DNA from: Humulus lupulus
Taxonomy: Eukaryota; Streptophyta; Magnoliopsida; Rosales; Cannabaceae
NCBI RefSeq assembly: GCF_963169125.1
Contig: NC_084793.1
Coordinates: forward strand, 42,775,578-42,839,577
DNA length: 64,000 nucleotides
Direction: 5' to 3'
Part shown: in pieces, positions 9,764-23,200 of the stretch
Position numbering within the stretch: position 1 is the first letter of the stretch
How the letters are laid out: each line of letters starts with the position of its first letter
The notes under the pieces: model-generated
Databases searched by the model: none
What the model was told of the DNA's origin: nothing
The model's input: only the letters and a program-made list of their open reading frames with translations
Program-made: the position numbers and the translations under genes

Positions 9764-11124
9764 CACTTCCTCAACCTTAAGCATAAAATTAACTCCAAAG
9801 AACATTAAAATAACCTATACAACCAGATCCACCAACATAAAATCATAGAACTCAAGAACAACAAAAAATTTCTACCTTTGATAGTTCTAGCTTGGAGATG
9901 TGTTTTCCTTAGCTTCCTCAAACTCCCCCTTGTGCTCTACACTCTCAAAACTGAGCCCCAAGTTCCACATGTAGATTTTTAAGAAAATAATTAGGGTAGA
10001 AAACTTATATGAGGAAGAAAACATGCAAACTACCAAGATTTCTTACCTTGCTTTCACTAGATCACCAAAGTGCTAACTCCTTCAGGTACTACCTGTACAA
10101 GCCTCTCTTGAATCCTAGAACACAAGATCAAATCCATGCATGGGTATTAGATCACATGCATGCAACATAAACCCTTAGGGTTTCGGGTTTGAAGAGAAAG
10201 AGAGGAGAAAAAATAAAGTAGGGTTCGAAACTTACTCTTCCTTAGTGTGCTCTTGAGCTCCTCCCTCCTTCAATGGGGAATGAGTGCTCTTGGCTCATGG
10301 AGAGAAAATGGCAAAAATGGAGAGTAGAGGGGCTAGGGTTCGGTTTTGGGGGAGAGGAAATAGAAGAGGGTGTTTTTGTTTTCTTGAGAGAAAAGAAAAT
10401 TTTAAAAATGATTAGATGTGTAAGAGTGGAATGATTAGGGTTAAGCTAATGAGTGGGTGAGGCTCTTACACTTCCTAGGGTAGGTGTCCTAGGCTCTTGA
10501 GAGCCCTAGGCATAGCCTTGCTGCCCCCTTCTCTCTCTCCTCCATTGGAAAAGACCTTTATGCCCTTGCTCCTTTTTACCTCTCTCCTTAGACACTCAAA
10601 GACCCTTTGGTAATTTTACTTATCTAAAATTTCCTAAAATTTTACCCTATAGTTTTTAAACATCACCTAGCTCAAATAATTAAATTAAATGTGACCCAAA
10701 AAATAAAATTTGTCACATAACACATAATTTTGGTAATTTTATCAAATTGATCAAAATGCCCTTAGAGGCTTGAGCAAGAAATTCTCATTCTTAAGCCCGG
10801 TTGATTGAAATTCAAACCTCAATCAATTTTTCTTAAACTTATTGGCTCGACTATAAAGTTCCAAGGCCGGAAAAAATTATTATTTTATGCCATAGTATTT
10901 CCTATTTAATTAATCTTAGATTTTTACCCGATTAGGGTTTTTGACCCTGTCCACGACCAAAGGTCTCAGTTACTAAAAAAAATCCGCAATTACCATAGTA
11001 TGGCTAGCATTCAAACATCACAACTTCTTATAACCTAAAATGTTCCCTTGAAATAATACATAATACAGGGAATTAAAATACCTAATCTAAGGTTTACCCG
11101 GTGCCCTAAATGCGGGGCATTACA
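9764..11124 (-). mobile_element. LTR fragment W (Tekay-like ends), cut by the Tat element
   Basis: Read on the minus strand it begins TGTAATGCCCCGCATTTAG at 11124, very similar to the start of the T-family LTRs in this window (TGTAATGCCCC). It is noncoding, with pyrimidine-rich and AT-rich stretches. Its other end would lie beyond the left edge of the Tat element. The five bases after its right end are GTAAC (11125-11129). Since LTR Y2 starts TGTAGTAAC, W may have inserted a few bases inside the 5' end of Y1 with a GTAAC duplication; the matching left copy is out of view. Confidence 0.6.
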
Positions 11125-11784
11125 GTAACACCTTATGAGCCTCTACCCATGCTAAGGTAAGGCTAATCTGTAGGCCCCTGGCCTAATCCCATTAGGACCT
11201 CACAAATATATATCAAACCTAGAGTCAAACCCCTCTTTCCTTTCCGAACCATCTTATCCTTGTTAATTCATAACACTTGGAAAAATACAAAGTCCTCAAT
11301 CCTGGAACTCCACATTCCCATATTTAGATTTGCGAACTCTTATGTCCTTTTAATAACGTAGACAATCCTGCCCTAACGATCCTTAATAATTTCACTGGAA
11401 TTCTAGTGTAGTTAGGAATTCTAAGAGCCTATAAATAGAACCTATTCCTTCTCATTTTTTTTCTCTCACTCACTCTTGCTTTCCTCTAAAATTTCACACG
11501 CACACACACACACACTCTCTCTCCGTCTTGTTGTCATGCACCCACCACCCATATTATCCCTAGGCCAAAATCATCATCAACATCACCATCACCCATGATC
11601 GTTGAAAACCCTAGCGAACCCTAGTGTGGATAAATTCACCTAAACCATAATTGCATCAATTTCAAAAACCTAACCTTCATCATACATAGCCGAACCCTAG
11701 TATCCATAAGGCCACACGACCAAAGCTGTTTTTTTTTTCTCTGAACCAAAATCGTACAAGAATTTAAGGATTTAGGGTTTTCTT
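11125..11784 (+). mobile_element. LTR Y1, left part
   Basis: From about 11410 this part aligns with the intact LTR Y2 (from about 21300): the TATA region AAGAGCCTATAAATAGA (TATA at 11430-11437), a CA microsatellite at about 11496-11515, CATCATC-rich sequence, and GGCCACACGACCAA. It stops at 11784 where Copia-1 inserts, and the LTR resumes at 62022. No coding frame. The split is supported by the TTCTT duplication at 11780-11784 and 62017-62021. Confidence 0.8.
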
Positions 11785-13837
11785 TGTTGGTATTAAATGA
11801 TCAAATCAAAGGTATGCAGCGGAATATATGGACCAATTTTAATAAATATTAATACCAGCCATGATCATACACATATATAAATATTAAATTACATACAAAT
11901 AGATCAGGGATTACCTCTTGTAGCCTATCAAGTGTCCTTGAGTCTTTTTGTATAAATCAACGATCTTCCTATCCAATGTTCTAAGATCTCACACCCTTAT
12001 CTTTTAGACCAATCCTCAAACACACAAGGACGTGTGTGAGCATGTAAGATTCAAAAGGTTGAATTATGTGACTCACTAGAAGTACTCAACACATGAGATC
12101 TAGAGCGTTTTGACAGAGAGAAGGTTTAAAATAGTTTTCAAGTTTAGAGAAAACTACAGCTTTAGAGAGAGTCTATCTTTTTTATTTTTCAAAAATTATA
12201 ATGAAGCCTTATTCTGAAAGTCACATACTATCAGACTTATAAAGATATTTAATCTAATTAAATAATCTTTATTTAATTAAAATATAATTCAAATTAAAAC
12301 AGATTAGATATTTTTCATTTATTTATTTATTTAAATCGTATTTAAAAAGAATAATTGAATAACTGATTAAACAAACTTATTTCAAATTCAAAATTCAAAT
12401 CCTAGGGACTCAAATCCCTGAGTTAGGCGCCACACACTGTGCTGTACAGTGTGTGTCGCCAGCCCTATTAGGGTTTCTCTAATTTTATCATTTATTTATT
12501 TAATCAACTTTTAAGACCATATATATATCCCAACATAAATATCAGTTAATTCAAAATTAACTTTATCTTAAAATATCAGTTTAAAGTTAAATAAATAAAT
12601 ATCATATTATGAATAAGATATTTATTATTCTCTCTTTATATTAATCCAAACAAGATTAATATTAATTTTAACCTATAATTTTCAAAACAAAAACTATATA
12701 GTTAAATAATTAATTAATTCACAACTAATCAATTACCCATAATTATCACATAATTATTTCCTTGCACTAGAAAATTAATTTCTTTGCAATTTAGTCTTTT
12801 CTCTTTACAAATCTTTCTTTTGACATACTTACCCTTGACAGTGTAGGACAAAGGTGATCTGGGGACCATGGACCTATAATACGAAGCCCCAATAAACCAA
12901 ATTATTAATTAAACTCTTTAATCTAATAATCTTATTTATTAATTCCATGATTACTCCACTATAAATATGGAATTGCACTCTAAGTATTTATAGAATTATA
13001 TTTACAGAGTTTTCTCTAGTAGTCCATTGATATAATCAATATATGTAGTTCTGTCCTCCATTATTGGTTCGTTAATTTGAGCTGGTCAAAATTGCACTTT
13101 TACCCTTCTGATTACCTCTTGATTCTTAAGTACCATTAATTCATTAGCAAATAATTAATCTATACTCTAATTATAGATTTGAGCTCAATAATTATTTAGT
13201 TCCAGAATCAATCCTTAAGGGAACCAATATTCGATTCGTTAGGAAAGCATGGATTTCGTTATTGTAATTCATGTTCCTAGCCATCCATGATATTGAATCT
13301 CCAAAACAAAAGTCATTAACCTCATTATTCTAAGAGACATTAACGAGTGAATCAAAAGATCCAATAAACATAAATAAGAGTTCATGAATACTCAGGATTT
13401 AGACTGATCTACAAATGATCATCTATTATGATAAGAATTAAATCTTTACGTCAAACGACAAGTTTATAAAGATAATTAATTCTCATCGTTCCTGTCATAT
13501 ACGATCTCTATTATATACAACACCTTTACTAAGATGTCTATCCACTTTAGTAATCCAAATCTAGATTACTTGCATTTCATATGCTTAAATCGTACTAATA
13601 ACCATTCATTAAAGATTCCTTATTTAATATGTTACTAACTATTTTATTCATTATATATGATATTAATTCTCTCGTACTAATACAAGTTCATATTCTTATG
13701 AAAGAATATGGAATTTTCTTGATATTAATATATAATTACTTCAAACAATAATTATAACATTCAAATATGATAAAATTGTACTTTTATTTAAAACCAATAA
13801 AATATCTTTACATCCTTTTAGGGTATTAATCCTAACA
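11785..13837 (-). repeat. 3' LTR of Copia-1 (2053 bp)
   Basis: It matches 58921-62016 along its length once the V insertion there is removed. It is very AT-rich. Just beyond its right end (13838-13865) the minus strand reads a purine-rich stretch ending GGGCAAGTGGGATAT, the polypurine tract expected next to a 3' LTR. Confidence 0.9.
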
Positions 13838-13849
13838 ATATCCCACTTG

Positions 13850-15213
13850 CCCTCAAAGCAATTGAGGCATCTCTCTTAATCCCATATTGCACACGTGACC
13901 CATGAACGACTTTGCAGGAAGTGTCTTGGTTAATGGGTCAGCCAAGTTCTGTTCCGATGCTATCTCCATAACAGTCACATCACCTCAGTGTACAATCTCT
14001 CTTACTAGATTGTATTTCCTTTCTATATGCTTCCCTCTCTTATGGCTTCTCGGTTATTTGGAACTTGCTACTACTCCACTGTTGTCACAGGACAAGATTA
14101 GTGGCTTATCCATATCTAGAACAACTTCCAGATCAGTGTAGAACTTCCTCAACCAAACCGCCTCCTTAGCTGCTTCACAAGCCACTATGTATTTGACTTC
14201 CATGGTTGAATCAACTATGCTGTATTATTTAATACTTCTCCAAACAACAACTCCTCCACCAAGAGTGAACACTGACCCAGACATCAATTTTCGACTGTCT
14301 TTGTCTGATTGGAAATCAGAATTAGTGTATCCAGTAGGGTTTAGCTCACCCCTGAATATACCAGCATATAGTCTCTCATTCTCCTAAGATACTTGAGAAT
14401 GTGCTTTACTGCAATCTAGTGTTCCAAACCAGGATTTGATTGATAACGACTTACAATCCCAACTGCATAACATATGTCGGGCCTACTACACAACATATCA
14501 TACATCAGATTCCCAATTGCTGAAGCATAGGGATACTTTCTCATATCCTCTTCCTCTCGAGGTGTCTTGGGACATTGTTCCTTGGAGAGAGCAATTCCAT
14601 GTCTGGTCGGTAATTGACATTTCTTATAATTCTCCATAAAGAATCTTTCAAGCACCTTATTTATATAATTAGCTTGAGAAAGTGCCAAGAGCTTGTTCTT
14701 CCTATCCCTTAGGATTTGGATTCCCAGAACATAGCTCGCCTCGCCCAATTCTTTCACTTTGAACTTTTTGGATAGCCACTTCTTCACGTTTGACAATGTA
14801 TCTACATTGTTCCCAATGAGCAAAATGTCATCAATGTAAAGAACTAAGAAAAACACCACTTTTCCTTTGATTTGTTTATACAGACATGCTTCATCGACAT
14901 TCTGTTCGAAGCCATATGTTTTAATTATTTCATCAAAAGTGATATTCCAAGATCTAGATATAGATACTTTTGGTCTTCCATAAATGGATTTTAGCAACTT
15001 GCACACCTTTTGGTCTTCCCCTTTCTTTATGTTCCCTTCTGGTTGTAACATATAGATACTTTCACCAAGATAGCCATTCAGAAATACTGTCTTGACGTCC
15101 ATTTGCCATATCTCATAATCATTGGTAGCCGCTATGGATAAGAGGATACAAATGGATTTGAGCATGGCCACAGGAGAAAATGTTTCTTCATAATCAACAC
15201 CTTCTCTTTGAGT
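13850..15213 (-). pseudogene. pol: Copia-1 RT (C-terminal part) and RNase H, broken
   Basis: The minus frame 15231-14416 reads the Copia RT from YTQREGVDYEETFSPV through WQMDVKTVFLNG, LVLYIDDILLIGNN (YIDD at the usual YVDD site) and GEASYVLGIQILRDRK to SRPDICYAVGIV. It ends in a stop after SNPGLEH at 14416. RNase H continues to about 13870 in shifting frames, with KHILKYLRR, TLGGG, DSTMEVKYIVACEAAKEAVWL and NLADPLTKTL recognisable. At least one frameshift and several stops are present. The N-terminal half of RT lies beyond the T-D insertion, starting at 17842; the coding sense joins exactly at the GTAAC duplication (KGY | TQRE). Confidence 0.85.
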
Positions 15214-15218
15214 GTAAC

Positions 15219-17836
15219 TGTAATGCCCCAAATTTCCTAATGAGGTTTAAGACCTTGATTAGGAGGCCGGGAGGGCCATAATTGATTTATTATAGTATTT
15301 AATGATTATATGCATGTTTACGTGGATTATATTATTATATGATGGTGAATGCACGCATATGGGCTCATATATTAATTATGAGGGTAATTTAGTAATTTGG
15401 CCACTGTGGGCGTAATTGTATATTTTGGGTGCATGATTGTGATTAATTAATATAGCCACATTATAAGGTGGATTGGTTCGAGCTATCGACATGAGACGAT
15501 CATGAGATGTAAGTGTTCGGTCTAGTCATAACGGGCTTAAGTTCGGGGCTCGGGGTGAGTCTCGGGGTGAATTTAATGATTAGAGCATTACCAGGAATTT
15601 AAAGGGTAATGGGATATGATTTATTGGTGTTTGGGAATATTGAGAATAGCGGGAATTGGAGAGCGTTAATTATAATTAACGGTAGAGGTTGGAAAGGACG
15701 ATTTTACCCTTGGGAGTGTTTAGAAGGATTTATTTGGCCTAGGGGCATTATGGTCTTTTGACCTTAAGGATTTATATCACCCTAAGGATATATATGACTT
15801 AAAGGCTGTAGAAAATACAGAACCAAAATAGAGCCTATCTTCCTCTTTCTTCCTCTCTTCCCGTACAAGCTTCTCCCTTCACTTTTCTTTGAATTTTGAG
15901 AGCCCAAATTGAGGAATTGAGCTAGGAGATCAAAGGTGGCAGCTAGGGGACTTGTTTCAACCATTAAAGGGGATTCAAAATTGTATTTGAGGTGAGTTTT
16001 AGTCACTGGTTTCAGGTGTTACTCTGTTTTCCTTTTAGTTTTCAATTCATGGTTTTTGATGTGGAAAGTGGGAATCAAAGGGAGTTTTTGTGTTGGTTTG
16101 ATTGGGATTTGATGAGGGTGAGTTGTGGGTGTTGTCTAGAGGTTAAATTGAGTGTTTGGAGGAGGTTTGGAGTTGGTTCGAAGGGTTGGTTCCAAGGGAA
16201 AACGCAGGGGAGAGTTGGCTGGTGCGTGCTGGTTCTTGGCTGATTTGCGAAATGAGCCGCGGCCTGTCTATGGTGTGCCGCGGCCTGTGATGGCTCTAAA
16301 GATGAAAATGGCTCTATCAGGAGGGTGAGCCGCGTCATGGCTGTGGTGAGCCGCGGCCCATCAGGACAGATTTGACCAAAATTGTGTTTTTAGCCTAGGG
16401 ATGTCTACCATAAGCCTCGGGGTTGGTCCTAGTACCCGGTTAAGTGGGGATTGATGTCCCGGAGGCTAGATATTGATTTGGGAACTTAAGTTGATCATTT
16501 TTATTAATGGTATCCTAAATTTTTGGTTATGACTAGGTGACTGCTAAAGGACTAAAAGCTGATCGTTCTCAAAGGTCGTTTCTTTTATTAATTCTCGCTC
16601 GAACCCAAGGTAAGAAAACTGCACCCTGTGTATATGTGACATGCATGGATATTATGATGCATGGTGGTTTATTATTATGAATGACATGCGTGGTTATTAA
16701 TGGTGCATGTCGGCTGATTATTGTGTATGACATGCATGGCTATTCTTGATGCATGTTGGTTGGCTATTAAATGTGACATGCATGGCTGTTATTGGTGCAT
16801 GTTGGATTGCTGGATATATTGAATATGATGCATAAGAAACATGTGATTAGGATATGCTTTGTATACTGGGGACGATACTGTTCAGAGCTTGAGCCTCTAC
16901 GTTTATGCATGGCCCTAATAGCACTATTACCTGTCTAGTAAGCATGCTAAATGCCTCGTTTATGGATATGGAACATGTGATATATGATTGGTGGCATGTC
17001 TTACTTGTGAAAGACACTGACTAGTCAGGGACCGACTCTAGAGTCGAGAATCATGCATTGAATGGCTCTATGGCATTAATGCCAGACCGACCCTAAGGTC
17101 AAAGAACTTATAAGCGCTTGCCTGGTCTATGACCAGATGTTTATGGCCAAGGTATATGACCCCGGTGACTGTTTGTCACACGGCCAAGGGACGCTGTCCA
17201 TGGCACGAATCTAGGGTTGGGAGGAAGGTTATGTTGGTGACCATTCACCATGCACCTGTCCTAATCAACTTATGAAAGGATCACTTATCAGTTAAGCCCT
17301 GGTGACCCTATCGTCGCATGGCTAAAGGGAGCGATGCTCATTATTGTGACTTTTGGCTATTGTCACCTACTTGCTTGGACTGATAGTCCTGAATGGTTAT
17401 TATGATCGTTGTTAATATTATATCATGCTTTACTGTGTTTTCTTGCTGGGCTTCGGCTCACGGGTGCTACGTGGTGCAGGTAAAGGCAAGAGGAAGCTGG
17501 ACCATCCTTGAGTTAGAGAGCTTAGGTGATGACATGTACATATGCAGCTGCTCGTCCGCCACGGCCGAGGTTTAAAGTGGAACTAGGGTTGAACCCTGTT
17601 TTGCCGCTTAGAACGGCCTGTTGTAAATTTTTTCTGTAATAAACTCTGAAACTTTATTTTTGGGATCCCAATGTATAAATTAAACGTTCTAGTGAAACGT
17701 TACATCTTAACCAAAGTTTTTAATCCCTAAATCGCTAATCATACTTAGTTCACGATTTTGGCCAAATGACTCGATTAGCGAGTTTAGCACTGTTTACAAG
17801 GCACACCGTAACGGTCCCTGGAGTTGGGGCTTTACA
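15219..17836 (+). mobile_element. T-D: solo LTR of the T (Tekay-like) family, 2618 bp
   Basis: It starts TGTAATGCCCC, ends GGGGCTTTACA, and is flanked by GTAAC at 15214-15218 and 17837-17841. Its sequence is homologous to 35410-38013, 38997-41681 and 54840-57443, which are in the opposite orientation. It contains four spaced GACATGC(A/G)TGG repeats (16638-16785), a GC-rich GCCGCGGC stretch (16255-16360), a TTTCTTGCTGGGCTT...GTGCAGG block at 17438-17480, and AATAAA near 17637. It splits the RT of Copia-1. No internal element sequence is attached, so it is a product of LTR-LTR recombination. Confidence 0.92.
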
Positions 17837-17841
17837 GTAAC

Positions 17842-20224
17842 CTTTGGCTACAAGCCTCGCTTTAAAAGTCTCTACTTTCCCATCTACACCTATTTTGTTC
17901 TTGTATATCCACTTACAATCTATTAGCCTGACATCTTCAGGTGGATCCAAAAGTTCCCAGACATAATTGGGATACATCGATTCCATTTCTTGGTTCATTA
18001 CTTCTTTCCATTTCTCATTTTCAGAATCATCCATTGCCTCTTTAAAGGTTAATGGATCGTCCTTATCTATACCAGAAACAAGGACATGTACCTCATGTTT
18101 GTAGCGAACAGGTTGTCTCACAATCCTCCCACTACGATGTTGCACCGGGGTTTCTTTTTCAAGAATCATGGTTTCCTTGGTTTGTCATTTATCAATTACC
18201 GATGAAGATGATTGTGATGTAATCTTATCAGCAGTGAGTTCCTCCAATACTACCTTGGTCCGAGGTTTATAGTTGTTCATATAGTCATGTTGAAGGAATG
18301 TTGCATTTGTGGAAACAAATACCTTTTGATCCTTAGGACTATAGAGATAACCACCTCTTGTTTCTGGAGCATATCCAATAAAAATGCACACTTCCAACCT
18401 TGATTCAAGTTTTCCTCATTTAGGTCTAAGAACATGAGTAGGCAGCCCCAAATGCAGAAATGGTGCAAACTATGTTTGTTTCCATTCTACAGTTCTAGTG
18501 GCATTTTGCTAATGGTATTAGATGGGACTACATTCAAAATGTACGTCACCATTTGATGTGCATATCCCTAGAATGAGAGAGGAAGTGAAGAGTAGCTTAA
18601 CATAAACCTGACCATGTCCAACAAGGTCCTGTTTCTTCTTTCAGAAACACCATTTTGCTATGGCGTTCCTGGTGTTGTGAGTTGGGACAGAATACCATGC
18701 TCCAACAAGAAATCTTTGAATTCTAAATCCAAGTAATGTCCACCTCGATCAGATTACAGTGTCTTTAGAGTCTTACCTAACTGCTTCTTAGCCTCAGCTT
18801 TGAATTCTTGAAACATACCAAAGGTTTCAGATTTCCTAAGCATTAGGTTAGTATGACCATATCTAGAGTAATCGTCAATAAAAGTGACGAAATACTCATA
18901 CCCACCTCTTGCTTGTACATTGATTGGACCACAGACATCGTTGTGTACAAGATTCACAAACCGGAAGAGTTCCAACTCTTAGTTCTCTCAAAGGTCCATC
19001 TTTTGTTAACCGGTTTATCCTATCTAGACCTATATGACCAAGTCTAAGATGCTAAATATATGTGTCATCCTCGTTTGAAACTTTTTGACTTTTGTTACCT
19101 TGCAATTTAGCTACTTTAAATAATTCTGAATTATTGAGCGTTAGTTCATTTGGTTTGAGCGTATACAGTCCATTATTATGTTCTGCTTGACATATTTTGA
19201 AACCATTCTTTGAAATAACAATCGCATTATTACTAAAAGAATTATAAAAAAATTGTTCATGCAACATAGATAAAGAAACTATGTTTCTAGAAAATCCAGG
19301 AATAAAATAAATATTGTTCAAAACTAAATAATTCTTCCCAAAATTTAAACAGACTGTTCCCTTTGCTCTTGTTGAGACGAGTTCTCCACTTCCAACTCGC
19401 ATGGTAACCTCGCCATCTGCCAACTCCCTTGATGACTCAACTATCTGCATGGAAGAACAAACATGGTTAGTGGCTCCTGAATCTAAAACCCAGGATGACA
19501 TATCATCTTCCACTACACAAGCTTCAAGTACAAGCAAATCATATTTACCTTTCTTTTTCTGCTCAGAGAGATACTTCTTACAGTTTCTCTTCCAGTGACC
19601 TTCAACTCCACATGGGAAACATTTTCCTTCTGGTTCTTTCTTCTTGGAGTTGTTGTCATTCTTGTTCTCCCTTAGCTTTTGGTGTCTTCTTGCCTTTCTT
19701 GGACTTTTTGCCCTTTCCTTTGTCCTTATCATTGTTCTTTTTTCTCTTCTTAGATTTCTCCTCAGAGTTTGAAGGTTTCTCCTCCACCACATTTGCTTCA
19801 GTCTCTTTTGTAATGAATTTGTTAAGAGACTCAAATGTCTGCAGTTCATTCAACATCTGGGTCATGATGAATTCCAACTTATTCATAATATAGTTCGTGG
19901 TGAATGCTCTAAAGGCAGGGGTGAGCGATTCCAGTATGATGCTTACTTGTGTAGGCTCATCAATGATGACCCCATGTATTTCTGCTTCATGCATCACATT
20001 AATCATGTGTAAAACATTTTCACGTACAGAAACACCTTTCTTCACCTTAGTAGTCATGTAGGTTCTTGTAGCCTCATGGGTACTTTGATCAGATTGCTGC
20101 CCAAACAGGCCTACAGAGAATCCATTATCTCAAACACAGTTTCCATGGTTTCATGCTTTGTTCTCAGAACATCATTCATGCTCACAAGCATGTAACACTT
20201 TGCCTTATTATTGGATTGAATCCA
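17842..20224 (-). pseudogene. pol: Copia-1 gag (C-terminal), protease, integrase and RT N-terminus, broken
   Basis: Read from 20224 downward. The gag frame to 19656 ends in a Lys-rich tail. A frameshift near 19660-19690 leads into the frame with the zinc knuckle CFPCGVEGHWKRNC (about 19621-19580) and protease VLDSGATNHVC (Asp codon at 19483-19481), both intact. A TAG at about 19053 breaks the integrase at HLRLGH. Next come parts of the catalytic core (ELVHNDVCGP-like, FIDDYSRYG, SDRGG, GTP-QNGVSERR), with a deletion after the second zinc-binding Cys pair and several stops. The frame 18169-17750 reads the RT start (DCKWIYKNKIGVDGK, ARLVAKGY) up to the T-D insertion. The gag N-terminus lies across the Copia-2 insertion at 32034-32225. 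Confidence 0.85.
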
Positions 20225-23200
20225 TGTTGGGGTTTTATGCCCTAATTAAAACCCAATTTCTTTGTAATCTCATTTTATTATCAATAAAAGATTAGAAATC
20301 ATTTTTTTGACTTGGTCAATCACTTTGCTCAGATGTTTTATTTTCATGATTATTTGTTTAATATAAACTTCTATTAAATCTCGAGCATATAGCTAATCAT
20401 ATTTATAGTGACGTAATCACAGTGGAATATAAATATGATTATATGTTCAAAATAAGTTAGTCCTAAGATTAGTCAGTACACATGATTTACACTGACTGGC
20501 CAATCTACGATATGATCTACTTACACATCGCAGTGTTATGTTCTTTCCAGAACATTAGCAAAGTAGATAATGTAGTAACTGAGATTACCTTTCTCTTAGA
20601 CCTATTTATTTATGTGATTATAGGTTGTCTTTATTTTATAGAATAGATTTAACTTGAGTTGTGGTGATAAAATAAGGTTTAATTTTTAAAAAATATTTAG
20701 TGGTTATAATTATTATAGTATAATATAGTTTTATGATATTAGTAGCATTGTTTGTGGGAAAAGGCGTGATTGTGTAAGAATAAATTAATTATTAAAAATT
20801 GTCATGGATCGGTCTACATAAAGCCCTAAAACCCAATAAGCTTTTGGGCTTAGTAAATTTAAAATCAGCCTTGAGAATTAGAGTTTATTATTTTATGGTT
20901 AGTTAGGATATTTGTGGATTATATTGTTATTTACATAATTACATAGAATTTTCGTAATTGTAGGATACTGCAACTTTGGATCCATTTTTGACATAGTTAT
21001 GTTATGATTTTAGAAAAATAGTATTTCTAAAAAGTTGTAGATAATTAAATTAGCTTTCTAAGAATATAAATAATGTATAAATTGGACTTCTACAGCTTTA
21101 GTTATGTTGATTTTACTACAGGTGAGTCCAAAGTTACGAGATTTAGGTTGTTAGAGGTTGAGATATTTTTTCCTAGGTAGTTTGATGTTAGATTATTCCT
21201 CAATTATTTAATAAAAATATTAATGAGATAATTTAGAGATATTTTCTATAGAATTTATGATTCTATTTTATTTAAATTTAAATTTGGATTATAGTTAGAA
21301 TGAAATTATGATTCTTAAGAGCCTATAAATAGAGCCTATTCCTTCTCTTTTTTTTTCTTCATTCACTCTTGCTCTTCTTGAGACCCTCATGCACACACAC
21401 ACACTCTCTCTCTCCATATTGTTGTCGTGCACCACCATCAAAACACAAAACCTAAGTCCAAAATCATCATCACCATCATCCCTTCATATCTTTGAAAACC
21501 TAGTACCCAAAGAGGCCACACGACCAATGTTATCTTTCTTATTGTCAAAACCCTACAAGCAAGCATTTAAGGATCTAGAGTTTTTCTTCAAGATTAAGGT
21601 TGAGGTATAGTTAAGTTTTGATTGTGTTTGAGTTTTAGATCTATTAGTTTATGTTTTAATAATGGTATCATGTTAATGAAATAGGGTTCTAAGCAGGATT
21701 AGCATATAAAGGACTTAAGTATAGTTTTTGTGCACCACACGCAAGGTAAGGAAAATTAGGTAGTTTGGTTTATGACCTAGCTTTTGATATGTATGACCCT
21801 AACATTTCAGGTACAAAAATAAGATAAGTGTGGCTGGACCTAAGGTGTTCATAAATGTATGACAGACCTAAGTGATGTCCGGTAGGCTCAATTGTCAAAC
21901 TTGTATGACAAACCTAAGTTGATGTCCAGTAGGCTCGATTGCCAAACTTGTATGACGGACTTATGTCCAGGCTTAATTTCCACCTCTGTATAAGCACTTA
22001 TCTTTTTCTTATACCTGTCTTGTTATTATAACCTATGACCTAGGATATATTTTGATCTTGTATGATTAGTATAAATTAGCGTTGTTATGAACTCTTATAT
22101 GAACTTATGGTATGATTGTTATGACTATGTGATTATATGATTTGTTATTTATGATGTGGTTATGACTAATGTTATGATTGCAGGATATAATTTATGATCT
22201 AGATCTATGTGTGATCTTTGGTATGACGGTGAAATAGGATAGATTATGACTTTGAATTCTATTACGATTCTAGTATTGTAGGTGTATTTGTTTGTTATGA
22301 GATTATAATTGATTTATGTATGACTTGTTGTGTATTTTCCTTATTGGGCTTGGAAGCTCATTCATTTCTTTTATTTTTGCAGAATAAGTTAACCTTAGAT
22401 GACCGGTGGCAAACAGATTCCCAATAGCGAGACTGGTGTGAATATGTGGGGGTCATATAGCCGCGTGTTATTTTCTTGGGAAATTATGAATTTTATGATT
22501 TAATGTTGCCTAGTTATATTTTATTGTACAAACTATTATTTATTTTTCTTAAAGCCGGGTTATATTTATTTTAAATTATCAATAAAGAAGGCAACACTTT
22601 TTACGATTTATTACATTTATTTTTCAACATCTTATTTTCTACAATTACAGCTAGAATTTAGGGTGTTACAGATAAGATCGGATGTATTTGTTACATCGAA
22701 CTGGACCGATATTGACAGTAGATAGGATAAGTAAACATACCGTTATTATCTATTCTAGTCATATCATATAGTTGACCATAGGTCAATTAAATCTCAATTC
22801 TGAGTGGTTAGTATTCTAACTGATTGTATTATTTGAGTTCTTTGACTTGTTCGTTACCAGTTTACCCTACGGACTAGCCCATACTTACATCTTGGGAACT
22901 CAGTTGTATAATTGAGTAGGAGTGTTAATCATAGATATGAACATCTATAGCTTCTGAAGAAGAAGTGAAACGATGGTTTCCTTTTAGTTTGGTCCAAGGT
23001 GCCAAATGATAGAGATCTCATTTCAGTAATTAATATTAGTTTACTGAAATATCATTTACAATGAACTAAGTGTTTTAAGGATAAAATACAATGAGGGGTA
23101 AAACGGTATTTTAAGTTCCATCTTATTGTAGACCGTCTATAAAGGATTGAATGACAATTATGGTTGTAACAATGAATAATTAATAACGTATCTATATTGC

